A stretch of DNA of 24,268 bases, from the IMG/VR virus record IMGVR_UViG_3300025073_000165, positions 1-24,268 of that record; one strand, given 5' to 3'. A program made the translations under genes and the position numbers. Under the pieces are notes generated by a model that saw only the letters and a list, made by a program, of their open reading frames with translations, was not told the DNA's origin and ran no database searches. Numbering within the stretch: position 1 is the stretch's first letter; the number at the start of each line of letters is the position of its first letter. This DNA is from a virus. Of the stretch, positions 1-8,145 are shown piece after piece.

Positions 1-2909
1 GCAGGGTAGTTCGTCGTATTCCCCCACCCGCTTTGGAAGATGATATGTGGATCGGTGCCGTAGAGTGTTTCCGCCGTGCGCACCTGCTCCATCACCATGT
101 TCTGCCAGTCGGTGGAGTCGGTCTGGTCCTCGTTGCTGACTTCTAGGATGACGGCCCGGTTGCCGACGGTCTGCACCAGGCGATTGATATAGGCTTTCTG
201 CGCGTTGGTGATGTTCACGTCTGCAAGGCTATGAGCTTCTTCACAGGCCTCGTTCGCATTCGTATCGCACGAGATCCCGTTGATGTTGTTCCCGCTGTAG
301 AACGGATGGGAGAACCCTGCATTCCACGAGGTCGGCAGGCCGTACATGAGATGCCCGCCGCTGAACATGGTGATGATGGGCGTGATGCCTCGAGCGAGTG
401 CCGCGTCAATCCGCTGGCTCACACGGTCGAAGAAGGACTGATTGAGGTCAGCCAGGTCGTACACGCCGACGACAATGTTGGTTCCCGTCGAGGTATCGGT
501 GCGCGTGGTGCCCGTCCACTGCCAGGGGAGCTGTGTAAAGGGCAGGTGGAGGTAATCACTGGCGGCACATGTTGCATCGGAGCACCAGTTGGTTTGCTCC
601 AGCGTCCAGTACCGGACCCAGTTGCCTCCCTCTGCGACCACATCATCCAGCATGGTCACATAGTCGGCTACAATCGGGCCTGCCCGAAACTCGGTGGCTG
701 ATCCGTTGGAGGCGGTCGTTTGGGTGTTCATCATCAGGCCCACACGGCCGGTCTGGTAGGTAGCATCGGTCGCACTGAGCAAATTGACCCAGGTCGCCCC
801 GCTGTCCGTTGAGCGGTCCAGGTATATCGTGTCGCCAATGGCTCGGCAGCGGACGATGTTCCCCGTGGCCCATGTGATCGCATTCTCTGACGTGAGCACC
901 GTGGAGACATCGTTCGCGACCCGTTCAATGCGGGAGGTCTGCCCGCCCCCGTTCAGAATGGCCGCACAGGCGTAGCCGTTGGACGCCCCGCCAGGGTCGG
1001 ACATCCGCACATAGGGGCGCATGTAACTGAATCCCGCGCCGGTCCACGTCCCTAAGGTGACTTGGGCGAACTGATCGCCAAAGAGCAATTCGTTTCGCGA
1101 CTCGACCCCGTTCCCTGGGTCCACGCTCTCATACACCACGCCGGAATTTTTCGTGAGTGCGACCGTGTTGGTATAGCCTCCCGTCCAAGAGGTGCCGATG
1201 TCCGATGCGGTGCCGTCGAAGGTGTCAATGATCGTCGTGGAGGTGATGAGATTATTCAGGTCTGACCGAACAATGTCCTGTAAACCACAATACGAGGCCG
1301 TGCAGTTATTCCCACCGCTGATCCCCACGCGATAGATCGCCGTGGAGCCGTCCAACGTCAGCCAGCGGGGGTTACTTGAGAGCTTGCGGAGATAGGTGCC
1401 GGTGGGTGTGGCCCCCGGTGCCGCAGGCGTCACGCTATTGCAACGGTACTCAATCGGGTCCTCAGCGGCCACGGCATCACGCGCATGGGCACAAGCCCAG
1501 TTCGTCGTCGCGGGCCAGTTGAAGGAGAGCGCCCCACCTAGCACTTGCTCCAGCGTACGGATGATTTGGCTATTCCAGAACGTCCCGTCGCCGTTCGTGC
1601 CGCCGAAGGCGATGCGGAAGTCCGTTGGGGTGCCGGTGTAGGTGATCGTCCCGCCGGTGGCCGTGGTCGTAAAGTTGGTCACGGTTGGCAGGGTCGTCGC
1701 GGCGTTCGTGGTCACATCGACAATGGACGAGAATGTACCGACGTTATTGGAGGTATCTTGCGCGGCCACCCGCAGCCGATAGAGCGTATTGGCCGCAAGG
1801 CCGGTCCAGGTGAAGTTATTCTGTCCGGCTGGTCTCGTGCCGACCGTCCCAAAGTTCGTACAGGCGGCCCCCGTGCAGCCCTGAATCGTGTACTGCTGCA
1901 AGTCCGATTCAGTGTTGGCCGTCCAGGTGTAGGAGATGGAGCCCGCCGTCTTGGAAGGCGACGAGAGCCCTGCGACTTGAGCGGGAGGCGTCGTATCAGA
2001 GGGAGGCGGTGCGCCAGAGCAGCCTACGCGGGTCGTATCAACCCGCACGTTGTCATACCACATATCTCCGAGGCCGTCTTGGCGATAGAATCTAAATCGA
2101 AACCATCGCGCATCTGACGGCATACGGTCTGATGGTGTGGCCCCGAGAAATTCCCGATTGGTGTAGGACGCGAGCAACATAGACGGTCCGCCGAGGGTCA
2201 TGTCTTGCGCGTAGAGAAGATATTGCCCGTTCGCAACTCCTGGATCGTTCAGTCGGTAATTGGCCTCATAGCAGACCCATCGACCCTTGGGCTGGCTATA
2301 GCCTTGTACGTTGTGCCACATGTTCTCAGTGTCATATGGCACAGGCTGAAAACCGCCAGACGCAGGCCCTCTCGCGTCTTTGATGCCTTGTGCAGAAAGC
2401 GTCAGTTGCGTGCCGCCATAGAAATAATGGAAGACCCAGCCATTTTCTTGCCCGGTCGAAAGGGACTTCATGTACATGTACAGTCCCTTTGTGGCTACCG
2501 ACCTGACGAGGAGCGGGTCAGATTCATCACCTCCCGTCTTAAAGTTTCCGTCGAATCGGTGATACCAGGTGATCCAAATGTCTTTCCGTAGCGATCCATC
2601 AAACCCGAGAAAATCATAGGAGCACGAGCCTCCCCCTTGAGGAGGGTTGGCATACTGTGACCCCGTATAGCGTTGCCGGATTGAAAACGGCCCAGAAAAT
2701 ACTTGCGCGGTACTGACCGCTTGTTCATTCGTAGTGACTGCAAATGGCGACGGAGAGCTGTAACTGCATCCGTATCTCGATTGCAACGCCGATACGGTCG
2801 CTGCTTCGTCCCCATAGTTGTCAAACGTGTCACTAAACAACGTTACAGCATGGACAGGGCCAGCCATGACCCCTATCATCAGCACGGCACAGAGTAGTCG
2901 TAACAGCAT
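1..2909 (-). CDS. Large secreted multidomain protein, FN3 plus glycoside-hydrolase-like C-terminus (3' end cut off)
   Basis: An uninterrupted minus-strand frame of about 969 codons runs from an ATG at 2909 off the left edge; a GAGGA Shine-Dalgarno site sits 5 bases upstream. Residues 1-21 look like a Sec signal peptide ending in VHA. Residues about 22-300 form a beta-rich region resembling jelly-roll polysaccharide-binding or lyase folds. Residues about 303-403 read as a fibronectin type III domain (begins DTTPPAQVAGL). Residues about 556-743 resemble a concanavalin/laminin-G sandwich. From about 746 the sequence looks like a TIM-barrel glycoside hydrolase, with a SNED motif whose E927 would fit the acid/base Glu after strand 4 of clan GH-A. 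Domain calls are by eye. It is last in the late region, so a tail-associated or host-surface glycan-degrading protein is inferred. A signal peptide on such a protein is unusual for a virion component. Confidence 0.85.
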   Translation of the reverse strand, partial: MLLRLLCAVLMIGVMAGPVHAVTLFSDTFDNYGDEAATVSALQSRYGCSYSSPSPFAVTTNEQAVSTAQVFSGPFSIRQRYTGSQYANPPQGGGSCSYDFLGFDGSLRKDIWITWYHRFDGNFKTGGDESDPLLVRSVATKGLYMYMKSLSTGQENGWVFHYFYGGTQLTLSAQGIKDARGPASGGFQPVPYDTENMWHNVQGYSQPKGRWVCYEANYRLNDPGVANGQYLLYAQDMTLGGPSMLLASYTNREFLGATPSDRMPSDARWFRFRFYRQDGLGDMWYDNVRVDTTRVGCSGAPPPSDTTPPAQVAGLSSPSKTAGSISYTWTANTESDLQQYTIQGCTGAACTNFGTVGTRPAGQNNFTWTGLAANTLYRLRVAAQDTSNNVGTFSSIVDVTTNAATTLPTVTNFTTTATGGTITYTGTPTDFRIAFGGTNGDGTFWNSQIIRTLEQVLGGALSFNWPATTNWACAHARDAVAAEDPIEYRCNSVTPAAPGATPTGTYLRKLSSNPRWLTLDGSTAIYRVGISGGNNCTASYCGLQDIVRSDLNNLITSTTIIDTFDGTASDIGTSWTGGYTNTVALTKNSGVVYESVDPGNGVESRNELLFGDQFAQVTLGTWTGAGFSYMRPYVRMSDPGGASNGYACAAILNGGGQTSRIERVANDVSTVLTSENAITWATGNIVRCRAIGDTIYLDRSTDSGATWVNLLSATDATYQTGRVGLMMNTQTTASNGSATEFRAGPIVADYVTMLDDVVAEGGNWVRYWTLEQTNWCSDATCAASDYLHLPFTQLPWQWTGTTRTDTSTGTNIVVGVYDLADLNQSFFDRVSQRIDAALARGITPIITMFSGGHLMYGLPTSWNAGFSHPFYSGNNINGISCDTNANEACEEAHSLADVNITNAQKAYINRLVQTVGNRAVILEVSNEDQTDSTDWQNMVMEQVRTAETLYGTDPHIIFQSGWGNTTNYP

Positions 2910-2961
2910 TAGTTCCTCGCTGATCGTGTGGCGGCAGGATCGCCGCTGGATGATTGATCGT

Positions 2962-4542
2962 TCATACTCTTACGGCCCTGGGGCGTGCGCCTCCAATGAA
3001 CCAGGGGCCGCGATCTGGGTTTTGGCTGCGTCCATAGAGCGCCACACCCGTAATATCGACCAGATCAGTACAGGGATCGCCATTGGCGACTACGGCTGTC
3101 CGATTGCGCGGCTTAAAACTCGCCGTGGTAAAAGCCGTGTCAGACGGGGCGGTTAGTTGCGGATCGAGCGCCCCAGCGGCCACATTCGACGCGACCGTCG
3201 CAATCGTTGTCGCGGCACTTGGCGGATAATCGGTGGCATGAGTCGTCGGCCAATTCGCCGTATTGACATATCCTAACGCCGCGCCCGCTGCGCCGAATCG
3301 TGGATACCAGACATTGTGTGATTCGTCGAGAGCTGCGGCGGCAGATTTCTTATCAATCGCGCCCGCTTCCCCATACACCCCAACGCAATTTCTAATGACC
3401 ATCTGCGCTTGATAGGTCATCGTTACTCCGATAACGGCAAAGAGATGACTCCCATAATCTAGGCAGTTCCTAGCCGAAAGTGTCCCGTTCGCTGAGAGCG
3501 ACATGAAGCGATGCCCACAAAAATATCCGAGTGAGCATTCCGCGAAGGTCTCTCCTGTTCCTCCAGTTTCAATGGCGTGCAGCGCATGATGCTTCAAGAC
3601 GCATCGCTTCACCCACCATCGTGAGGTGCTCCGATTGTCAATCCCTACCCCCCTACCTGAATTGCTCCCGCTATCTCGATTGGCAAGCGTGAAATAGCCA
3701 TCTTCAAGACTATGGTACTGCCAGGTCGTATTCACACCAGCGTACACTTGCCCAATGCGGATGGTTTTCGTTGAAGGATTCGACGTACTGTAGATATAGA
3801 GCGTGCTGTAGCCGATGGAATCGTTGTCGCCCCACCCCATGACATTCACGGAGGTCAATGCCCCAACGGTCCCCATTTGCATCCCAACATTAGCCGAGTC
3901 GCAGACAAAGGCTCCGTCGATGGTGGCGCAAAACGGTTGCAGGAGCGACGGGTTTGAGAGGTCGGATCGACGTAAGTACCATTCATTTGCCACACTCGAT
4001 GCCGTCCATGTGTAGTTCGTATCAATCGTGCGCCCGCAATCAATCTCACAGCCGTTCAACATCCATCGACGCGGCGCAGTAGTGGTGCCATTGCTCGCCA
4101 GATCCATTGCCGCGATATTTGAACCCCCGGTCATCGCCGTCACGCATACCGAGGCCCCTGCCGTTTCATCGACCACGGTATTCGTGGCAATAAATGTAAT
4201 CTTCGATGCCGCCACTGTGGAAATGGTCAGTTGCTTGGAATTGAGTGGCGACCCATAGATTTGCACAACGTCTCCAGGCGCAAACGTGAACGTCGTCAGA
4301 TTTGTTCCCACGCTATTCAATGATCGATCGGACGCCTGAAAGGATAAGTCAGTCTTAAATCGCGTCGCCCGTGAGCTAAACACTTCACGGTAGGGGCCTG
4401 AACCTGCAACAAACTGCACCACATCGACCCCACCGCCAGAGATCCCATTCCGAAGATGCTCTAGCGACTGATACGCATCCGCCGCCGAAGTGCCGTTATT
4501 CGATCCAGTCGTAAGCCGATTGTCTACATATCGTGTCGTCAT
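2962..4542 (-). CDS. Spike-like protein, probable parallel beta-helix
   Basis: A 526-residue frame starting at ATG 4542, preceded by AGGAG at proper spacing. It has no signal peptide. The sequence is rich in G, S, T, N and short hydrophobic beta strands, with repeated segments of the kind seen in right-handed parallel beta-helices (for example GVGIDNRSTSRWWVKRCVLK, then HALHAIETGG, then VIRNCVGVYGE). The N-terminus YVDNRLTTGSNNGTSAADAY resembles the start of many pectate-lyase-like cell-surface or phage tail-spike proteins. No catalytic residues can be assigned by eye. It lies between the large secreted protein and two short secreted beta proteins, which suggests a shared receptor-binding or glycan-binding role. 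A virion spike or a secreted lyase-like enzyme are both possible; the function is inference. Confidence 0.85.
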   Translation of the reverse strand: MTTRYVDNRLTTGSNNGTSAADAYQSLEHLRNGISGGGVDVVQFVAGSGPYREVFSSRATRFKTDLSFQASDRSLNSVGTNLTTFTFAPGDVVQIYGSPLNSKQLTISTVAASKITFIATNTVVDETAGASVCVTAMTGGSNIAAMDLASNGTTTAPRRWMLNGCEIDCGRTIDTNYTWTASSVANEWYLRRSDLSNPSLLQPFCATIDGAFVCDSANVGMQMGTVGALTSVNVMGWGDNDSIGYSTLYIYSTSNPSTKTIRIGQVYAGVNTTWQYHSLEDGYFTLANRDSGSNSGRGVGIDNRSTSRWWVKRCVLKHHALHAIETGGTGETFAECSLGYFCGHRFMSLSANGTLSARNCLDYGSHLFAVIGVTMTYQAQMVIRNCVGVYGEAGAIDKKSAAAALDESHNVWYPRFGAAGAALGYVNTANWPTTHATDYPPSAATTIATVASNVAAGALDPQLTAPSDTAFTTASFKPRNRTAVVANGDPCTDLVDITGVALYGRSQNPDRGPWFIGGARPRAVRV

Positions 4543-4560
4543 GTCGCTCCTATCACTCGC

Positions 4561-4941
4561 TTATTTATAACTCGCTGAACAGTCCACATCTGCGGTGGTG
4601 GTGAAGTCGAAGTAGAGTCCTGTCGCAAATTCCTGATCCAGAGTGATCGTGACAGGCGGGAAGTAGGCGGCGACGAAGGTGATCTGCTGCATGACGGTTC
4701 CCGCTCCAGCGGCCACGGCATCACGAATCGCCACGGTTCCGGCTGTCGCTGCCGCATCCGATGCGCACGTCACGGTATGGACCATGCCTGCGCCGGTCTT
4801 GATGAGGGCGTCTGCGGTCTTATCCCCACTGGATTTATATCCAGGTCCTCCCGCGTCGGACGCCACATACCCCGATCCAGCAGTAGCCCATGACGGACAG
4901 CCCAGCAACACGAGTACAATCGCCCATTTAATAGCTAACAT
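4561..4941 (-). CDS. Short secreted beta-rich virion-like protein
   Basis: The chosen start is the ATG at 4941 (126 residues), preceded by AGGAG seven bases upstream. A longer in-frame start exists but would run deep into the upstream gene. The N-terminus MLAIKWAIVLVLLGC is a signal peptide, cleaved either after ATA (signal peptidase I) or at the LLGC cysteine (possible lipoprotein). The mature part contains ALIKTGAGMVHTV and ends LYFDFTTTADVDCSASY. This pattern is common in small phage head- or tail-associated beta-sandwich proteins. The gene overlaps the end of 4928-5443 by 14 bases, so the two are probably translationally coupled, and they look like distant relatives. Exact function unknown. 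Confidence 0.8.
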   Translation of the reverse strand: MLAIKWAIVLVLLGCPSWATAGSGYVASDAGGPGYKSSGDKTADALIKTGAGMVHTVTCASDAAATAGTVAIRDAVAAGAGTVMQQITFVAAYFPPVTITLDQEFATGLYFDFTTTADVDCSASYK

Positions 4942-5443
4942 AGACAGCTCCTGTGGCTGAGGTTCCCGAGGTGGCGGTGGTAACAACGTAGTAGTAGGAG
5001 AACGGTACGTCGGTTTTGCAGAACGATTGATCGCGGGTGGTCCCAGAATTAACGAGGGTGCAGACGACAGCTCCGTTTGCCGCATCGTTATCGACATCGC
5101 CGTAAACGGTTTGGGTTTGCAGGACTGAACCTGTCCCAACCACTTGCCCGTAGAAGGTCTTCATGCCAGTCGGCACAGCAAAGGCCGCGGTGGTCCCGTT
5201 GGCAGTGGCTGATGCCCCCATTGTCACGGTGATTTGACGGACCACGCCTCCGCTGGTTTGGATCAAGTTGTTCGCTTGGTCTTCGCCGGAGATCAGGACC
5301 ATGAGGTTGACCTTGAGATTCCCGTTCTCATCAAACAGAAACCCGCCGCTCCCAACCCCGAATTGTGCCAGCGCATCCATGGCCAGTCCGATGCAGAGCA
5401 CAAAGACTAACGTGTACGCTGACCCTCGCAGAAATGATTTCAT
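4928..5443 (-). CDS. Short secreted beta-rich virion-like protein
   Basis: The start is ATG 5443, with AGGAG eight bases upstream, giving 171 residues. The N-terminus MKSFLRGSAYTLVFVLCIGL followed by AMDALA is a textbook Sec signal peptide: positive n-region, about 14 hydrophobic residues, ALA cleavage site. The mature part includes NNLIQTSGGVVRQITVTMG and ends in GAVYVSY, the same architecture as the next protein (4561-4941): a small all-beta domain with an 'LI-TGAG-V'-type segment. Such domains occur in phage virion proteins, but usually without an export signal. The neighbouring pair with signals suggests a secreted or surface-displayed module encoded in the late operon. Function not known. 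Confidence 0.82.
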   Translation of the reverse strand: MKSFLRGSAYTLVFVLCIGLAMDALAQFGVGSGGFLFDENGNLKVNLMVLISGEDQANNLIQTSGGVVRQITVTMGASATANGTTAAFAVPTGMKTFYGQVVGTGSVLQTQTVYGDVDNDAANGAVVCTLVNSGTTRDQSFCKTDVPFSYYYVVTTATSGTSATGAVYVSY

Positions 5444-5453
5444 GGGGTGACTC

Positions 5454-6290
5454 CTATCCGGCATAGCGCACCTTGGCGTCGATCCGGTTCTGTGAATTGG
5501 CCACGCTGATCGCCGCGCACACGGCATCGCATTGAGGCGGCAGATAGATGTCCGCCCCACCGAGATTGCTGAGGATGTTGTTGTCGGGTAAGGCTTCGCT
5601 GGAGAGGAACATCCGGCCCAGGACCCCGATATTGCCGGTCCCGGCCGAGACGCTGCCGGCCGTGGTCTGCTTCACGAGAATGGCGTACCCAGAGGGCACC
5701 GTGGCGCCATGCCGGTTGATGATGGCCGTGGCCGACGTCACAGGCACCCAGTCAACCGGAGGCTCGAACCAGATCAGTTGTTCCCCGGTCGACGTAAAGA
5801 GCGGCGCCACGTAGGGGTTGCTGATCGTGCCCCAGTTGCTTGAGAAACCGGTGCCGGCTGTGGCGATGGAGTAATGCAGGGAGAAGGCGGGCGAGCCGCC
5901 CGAGGCTGCCGTTCCCACCACAATGGAGGCGATATTGAACGGGACCGAACACGAAATCACAAAGCCGTCGTCGTTGGTGCTGGTTGTCCCCAAGAGGAAA
6001 TCGTCGGTTCCGGCGTCCTGCCAGTCGGTCGTGTCGTCGGCAAAGACGGTGCCGGCCGCATAGGCGGAATCGTCCCAGTGCCCGGCTTGCCAGAGCGACA
6101 CGGGGAGCCGTCCCCCAATGCCCGCCACCGCCGAACTCCCGGAACGGTTCTGCAGGTTAAATTCTCCGATGACGAAGCGGGATCCTTGGCTGTTTGCAGG
6201 ACGAGTGAGCAACGCGAGGGCATCGCTCTGACTGGTCAGGAACTTCGTCGCAAAGCTCCGGCTGATGGATTCGTAGAGATAGCTTCTCAT
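5454..6290 (-). CDS. Virion-region protein of unknown function
   Basis: The start is ATG 6290 (MRSYLYESIS; 278 residues), preceded by AAAGGAG six bases upstream. An in-frame ATG five codons earlier has no better ribosome site. There is no signal peptide and no membrane segment. The sequence is rich in G, S, T, V and aromatic residues and looks all-beta after a short helical N-terminus (SRSFATKFLTSQSDALALL). It contains SLWQAGHWDDSAYAAGTVFA and DWQDAGTDDFLLG segments, suggestive of a structural or decoration protein. It sits among the genes downstream of the major capsid gene and eleven bases upstream of the first secreted beta protein. No specific family recognised. Confidence 0.8.
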   Translation of the reverse strand: MRSYLYESISRSFATKFLTSQSDALALLTRPANSQGSRFVIGEFNLQNRSGSSAVAGIGGRLPVSLWQAGHWDDSAYAAGTVFADDTTDWQDAGTDDFLLGTTSTNDDGFVISCSVPFNIASIVVGTAASGGSPAFSLHYSIATAGTGFSSNWGTISNPYVAPLFTSTGEQLIWFEPPVDWVPVTSATAIINRHGATVPSGYAILVKQTTAGSVSAGTGNIGVLGRMFLSSEALPDNNILSNLGGADIYLPPQCDAVCAAISVANSQNRIDAKVRYAG

Positions 6291-6303
6291 CGGCACTCCT
6301 TTC

Positions 6304-6322
6304 ACTGACTATCGAGATAGTT
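6304..6322 (-). repeat. Intergenic quasi-palindrome, copy 1
   Basis: In the minus direction this reads AACTATCTCGATAGTCAGT. The core ACTATC-TC-GATAGT is a perfect 6-bp inverted repeat. It begins inside the TAA stop codon of 6321-7055 and ends just before the ribosome site of the gene starting at 6290. It matches related sites at 10860-10878 and 23421-23439. Confidence 0.5.
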
Positions 6323-7055
6323 ACCGTCGCGCCCCGCGTCGGCTGGCGGTCTCTTTCGGAACGCCCCGCGCTACCCGCTCTTTCGCCATTTCCTGCTCCA
6401 CGTCGGTCAAGTCCGCGTCTTTCGGCCCGGCTACGGTATCCGCGGCATGATCGGTGAACGCATGGAAATCAGGGGTCGGATGCCAGCGCATCGAGGGCTG
6501 GCCCCGCTCGTCTTTCACTTCGAAATCCGGCGTGAGATACCCCGAGGCTGGATTGCCCGGCTGTGCCCAGCGAGCCCCTTCCGGCAACTGAAAGGCTGCG
6601 GATTCGACCGAACCGGGTGCGGCCATCATTTGATCCTGCCCGTACCCATCGCTGTGATGGTTGACCTGCGCCCCTTGCTTGAGTGAATCGGCCACCGGTC
6701 CCAGCACTTGCTCGATGGACAAGAGGAGCCGTGCTGCAATCTCGTTGGGCATGTTGGTAATCGCCTGACTCAGCCGATCCTTCACGGATCCCCCGGCTAA
6801 AAGCGGCGTCATGCCCTGCTGCACCGCGGCCGGTTTCGGGAGGTTCTTCGTCCGATCCAGCCAGGCCGCCACGTCGGCTTGTGTCCCTGGATCCAGAGCC
6901 GCGACTTGCGAGAGATCTGTCACCACGACGGCATCCTTACCTTTGCCAAACTGCCATTGCCCATTGGGTAACTCATAGAGTTCTGTCGTAGCCCCACCTT
7001 GGCCATACAGACTCACCACGCGCTTGACAAGAAAATCGCCCGCTAACCGTTGCAT
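6321..7055 (-). CDS. Hypothetical late-region protein
   Basis: The start is ATG 7055 (MQRLAGDFLVKRVVSLYGQ; 244 residues), with AAAGGA six to seven bases upstream. The apparent longer frame would overlap the preceding gene and has unnatural arginine-rich composition. The N-terminal ~60 residues are beta-like (LYELPNGQWQFGKGKDAVVV). The centre is helical (NMPNEIAARLLLSIEQVLGP). The C-terminal ~100 residues are polar, with several proline-histidine stretches and a KERVARGVPKETASRRG tail. No catalytic motif or family recognised. Its position two genes after the major capsid gene suggests a minor virion or assembly protein, which is inference. Confidence 0.8.
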   Translation of the reverse strand: MQRLAGDFLVKRVVSLYGQGGATTELYELPNGQWQFGKGKDAVVVTDLSQVAALDPGTQADVAAWLDRTKNLPKPAAVQQGMTPLLAGGSVKDRLSQAITNMPNEIAARLLLSIEQVLGPVADSLKQGAQVNHHSDGYGQDQMMAAPGSVESAAFQLPEGARWAQPGNPASGYLTPDFEVKDERGQPSMRWHPTPDFHAFTDHAADTVAGPKDADLTDVEQEMAKERVARGVPKETASRRGARR

Positions 7056-7074
7056 ATCGTTCCTTTCTGTGTGT

Positions 7075-7100
7075 GCGGGAGGATGCTGCCACCCTCCCGC
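7075..7100 (-). other. Intergenic hairpin without U-tract
   Basis: Inverted repeat GCGGGAGG / CCTCCCGC with a 10-base loop, in the gap between the beta-helix-like gene (7121-8071) and the gene starting at 7055. No T-run follows on either strand, so a plain intrinsic terminator is unlikely. It may be an mRNA processing or stability element. Confidence 0.4.
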
Positions 7101-7120
7101 GAGTGTCCTCACTCCACCGA

Positions 7121-8071
7121 CTAGGTAATGACGGTGATGAGTGTTTCGCCGGTCCCGCCGCCGATCGTGGCGGTATGGTTCGCCACCAGTTCGGCATGTG
7201 ATGTGGTCCCGAAGCCGTCGACCAACAAGGTGACCAGGACGCCCTTCCGGCAATCCTTGAACAACACACCCGCAATAACGGTGGTGCCGGATCCGGTAAA
7301 GCAGGCCGTCATGGCCGTGCCGCCGCAGGTCGCCAGATCCCGGTCGACAATCAGGCCGTCAATGTCTGCCAGATTGACCGCCGAGGCCCAGGTGCCCGCG
7401 TCCACATGGTAGTGGTTCAGTCGGAATAGCCCGTTGAGGTTGGCGCCGGTGAGCGTGACAGCCGGCCCTTGCGCTCCATCGGACCACGCGACATTGTTCT
7501 GGAAGAGGAAATTGTCGATCGCGGCCGATCCGACAAACCCTGATGTGCCGATATTCACGGCAGGGGTCGCCAGATCGATGTAGCACCCGTCAATGGTGAG
7601 TCCGTCTGCCGCCCCGGTAAAGGTCGCAAACTCCTCGGTCGTGACCGGTACACAGGTCAGTCCATTGAACGAGACGTCCGCACCGGTGATGTTAAAGGCC
7701 TCATCCCCGGCCGGATTGACGATGATGGAGCTTGGCTTTCTCACGGTCCGCCCAACCCAGGCTTCCGCGCCCCACAGCGACACCCCGCTCTTGGCGAGTG
7801 CCACGGAGGCGGTTGGGGTATGAGTGCCAGGCAAGCACACGATCGCATCCCCGCGTCCGTCCACACAGTCCGCATAGGCCAGATTGATCGTGTCGTAGAC
7901 GAAGGCGTTATTCTCCCGCGCCCATTGCTGGGCACTGGCCACCGTATAGCCCGAGACATAGGCCGTCGTCGGCGCCACGTAATGGACCTTGCCAGGGATC
8001 AGGGCCGCTCGGCCGATGTACTTATCGTTGCGGAACCGGTTCCACACATTTTTGTCACGAATCGTCAACAT
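7121..8071 (-). CDS. Probable beta-helix structural or tail-spike protein
   Basis: A 316-residue frame from ATG 8071, preceded by AAAGGAG. An N-terminal segment NVWNRFRNDKYIGRAALIPG leads into a domain with an ordered-event pattern (AQQWARENNAFVYDTINLAY, VCLPGTHTPTASVALAKSGV). The rest has beta-helix-like rungs (VSFNGLTCVPV, LTIDGCYIDLA, NFLFQNNVAWSDG, LFKDCRKGVLV). Such a series of short 'xIxGCxI'-type strands is typical of right-handed beta-helix folds in phage spikes and pectate-lyase-like proteins. There is no signal peptide. It lies two genes downstream of the major capsid gene, so a virion spike or decoration role is plausible. The fold is inferred from sequence pattern only. Confidence 0.82.
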   Translation of the reverse strand: MLTIRDKNVWNRFRNDKYIGRAALIPGKVHYVAPTTAYVSGYTVASAQQWARENNAFVYDTINLAYADCVDGRGDAIVCLPGTHTPTASVALAKSGVSLWGAEAWVGRTVRKPSSIIVNPAGDEAFNITGADVSFNGLTCVPVTTEEFATFTGAADGLTIDGCYIDLATPAVNIGTSGFVGSAAIDNFLFQNNVAWSDGAQGPAVTLTGANLNGLFRLNHYHVDAGTWASAVNLADIDGLIVDRDLATCGGTAMTACFTGSGTTVIAGVLFKDCRKGVLVTLLVDGFGTTSHAELVANHTATIGGGTGETLITVIT

Positions 8072-8092
8072 GGCACGCTCCTTTCGTTACGC

Positions 8093-8118
8093 GAGTAAGG
8101 GAGCCATCTCCCTCACTC
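8093..8118 (-). other. Strong intergenic hairpin
   Basis: In the minus direction an 11-bp stem (one G-U pair) of GAGTGAGGGAG and CTCCCTTACTC closes a 4-base loop. It lies between the stop of 8146-8790 and the ribosome site of the gene starting at 8071. No T-run follows, so it is more likely an RNA stability or processing element, or a weak terminator, than a full intrinsic terminator. Confidence 0.45.
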
Positions 8119-8145
8119 TTCTGCGTCAACGAGATTCAGATTGAC

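Noticed and set aside
231-701. Plus-strand frame of 156 codons near the left edge
   Set aside because: It is antisense to the continuous secreted-protein frame 1-2909, which has domain-like sequence; no ribosome site.
4928-4941. Programmed frameshift between the two short secreted proteins
   Set aside because: Each has its own ribosome site, start and signal peptide; the 14-base overlap is ordinary coupling and no slippery run is present.
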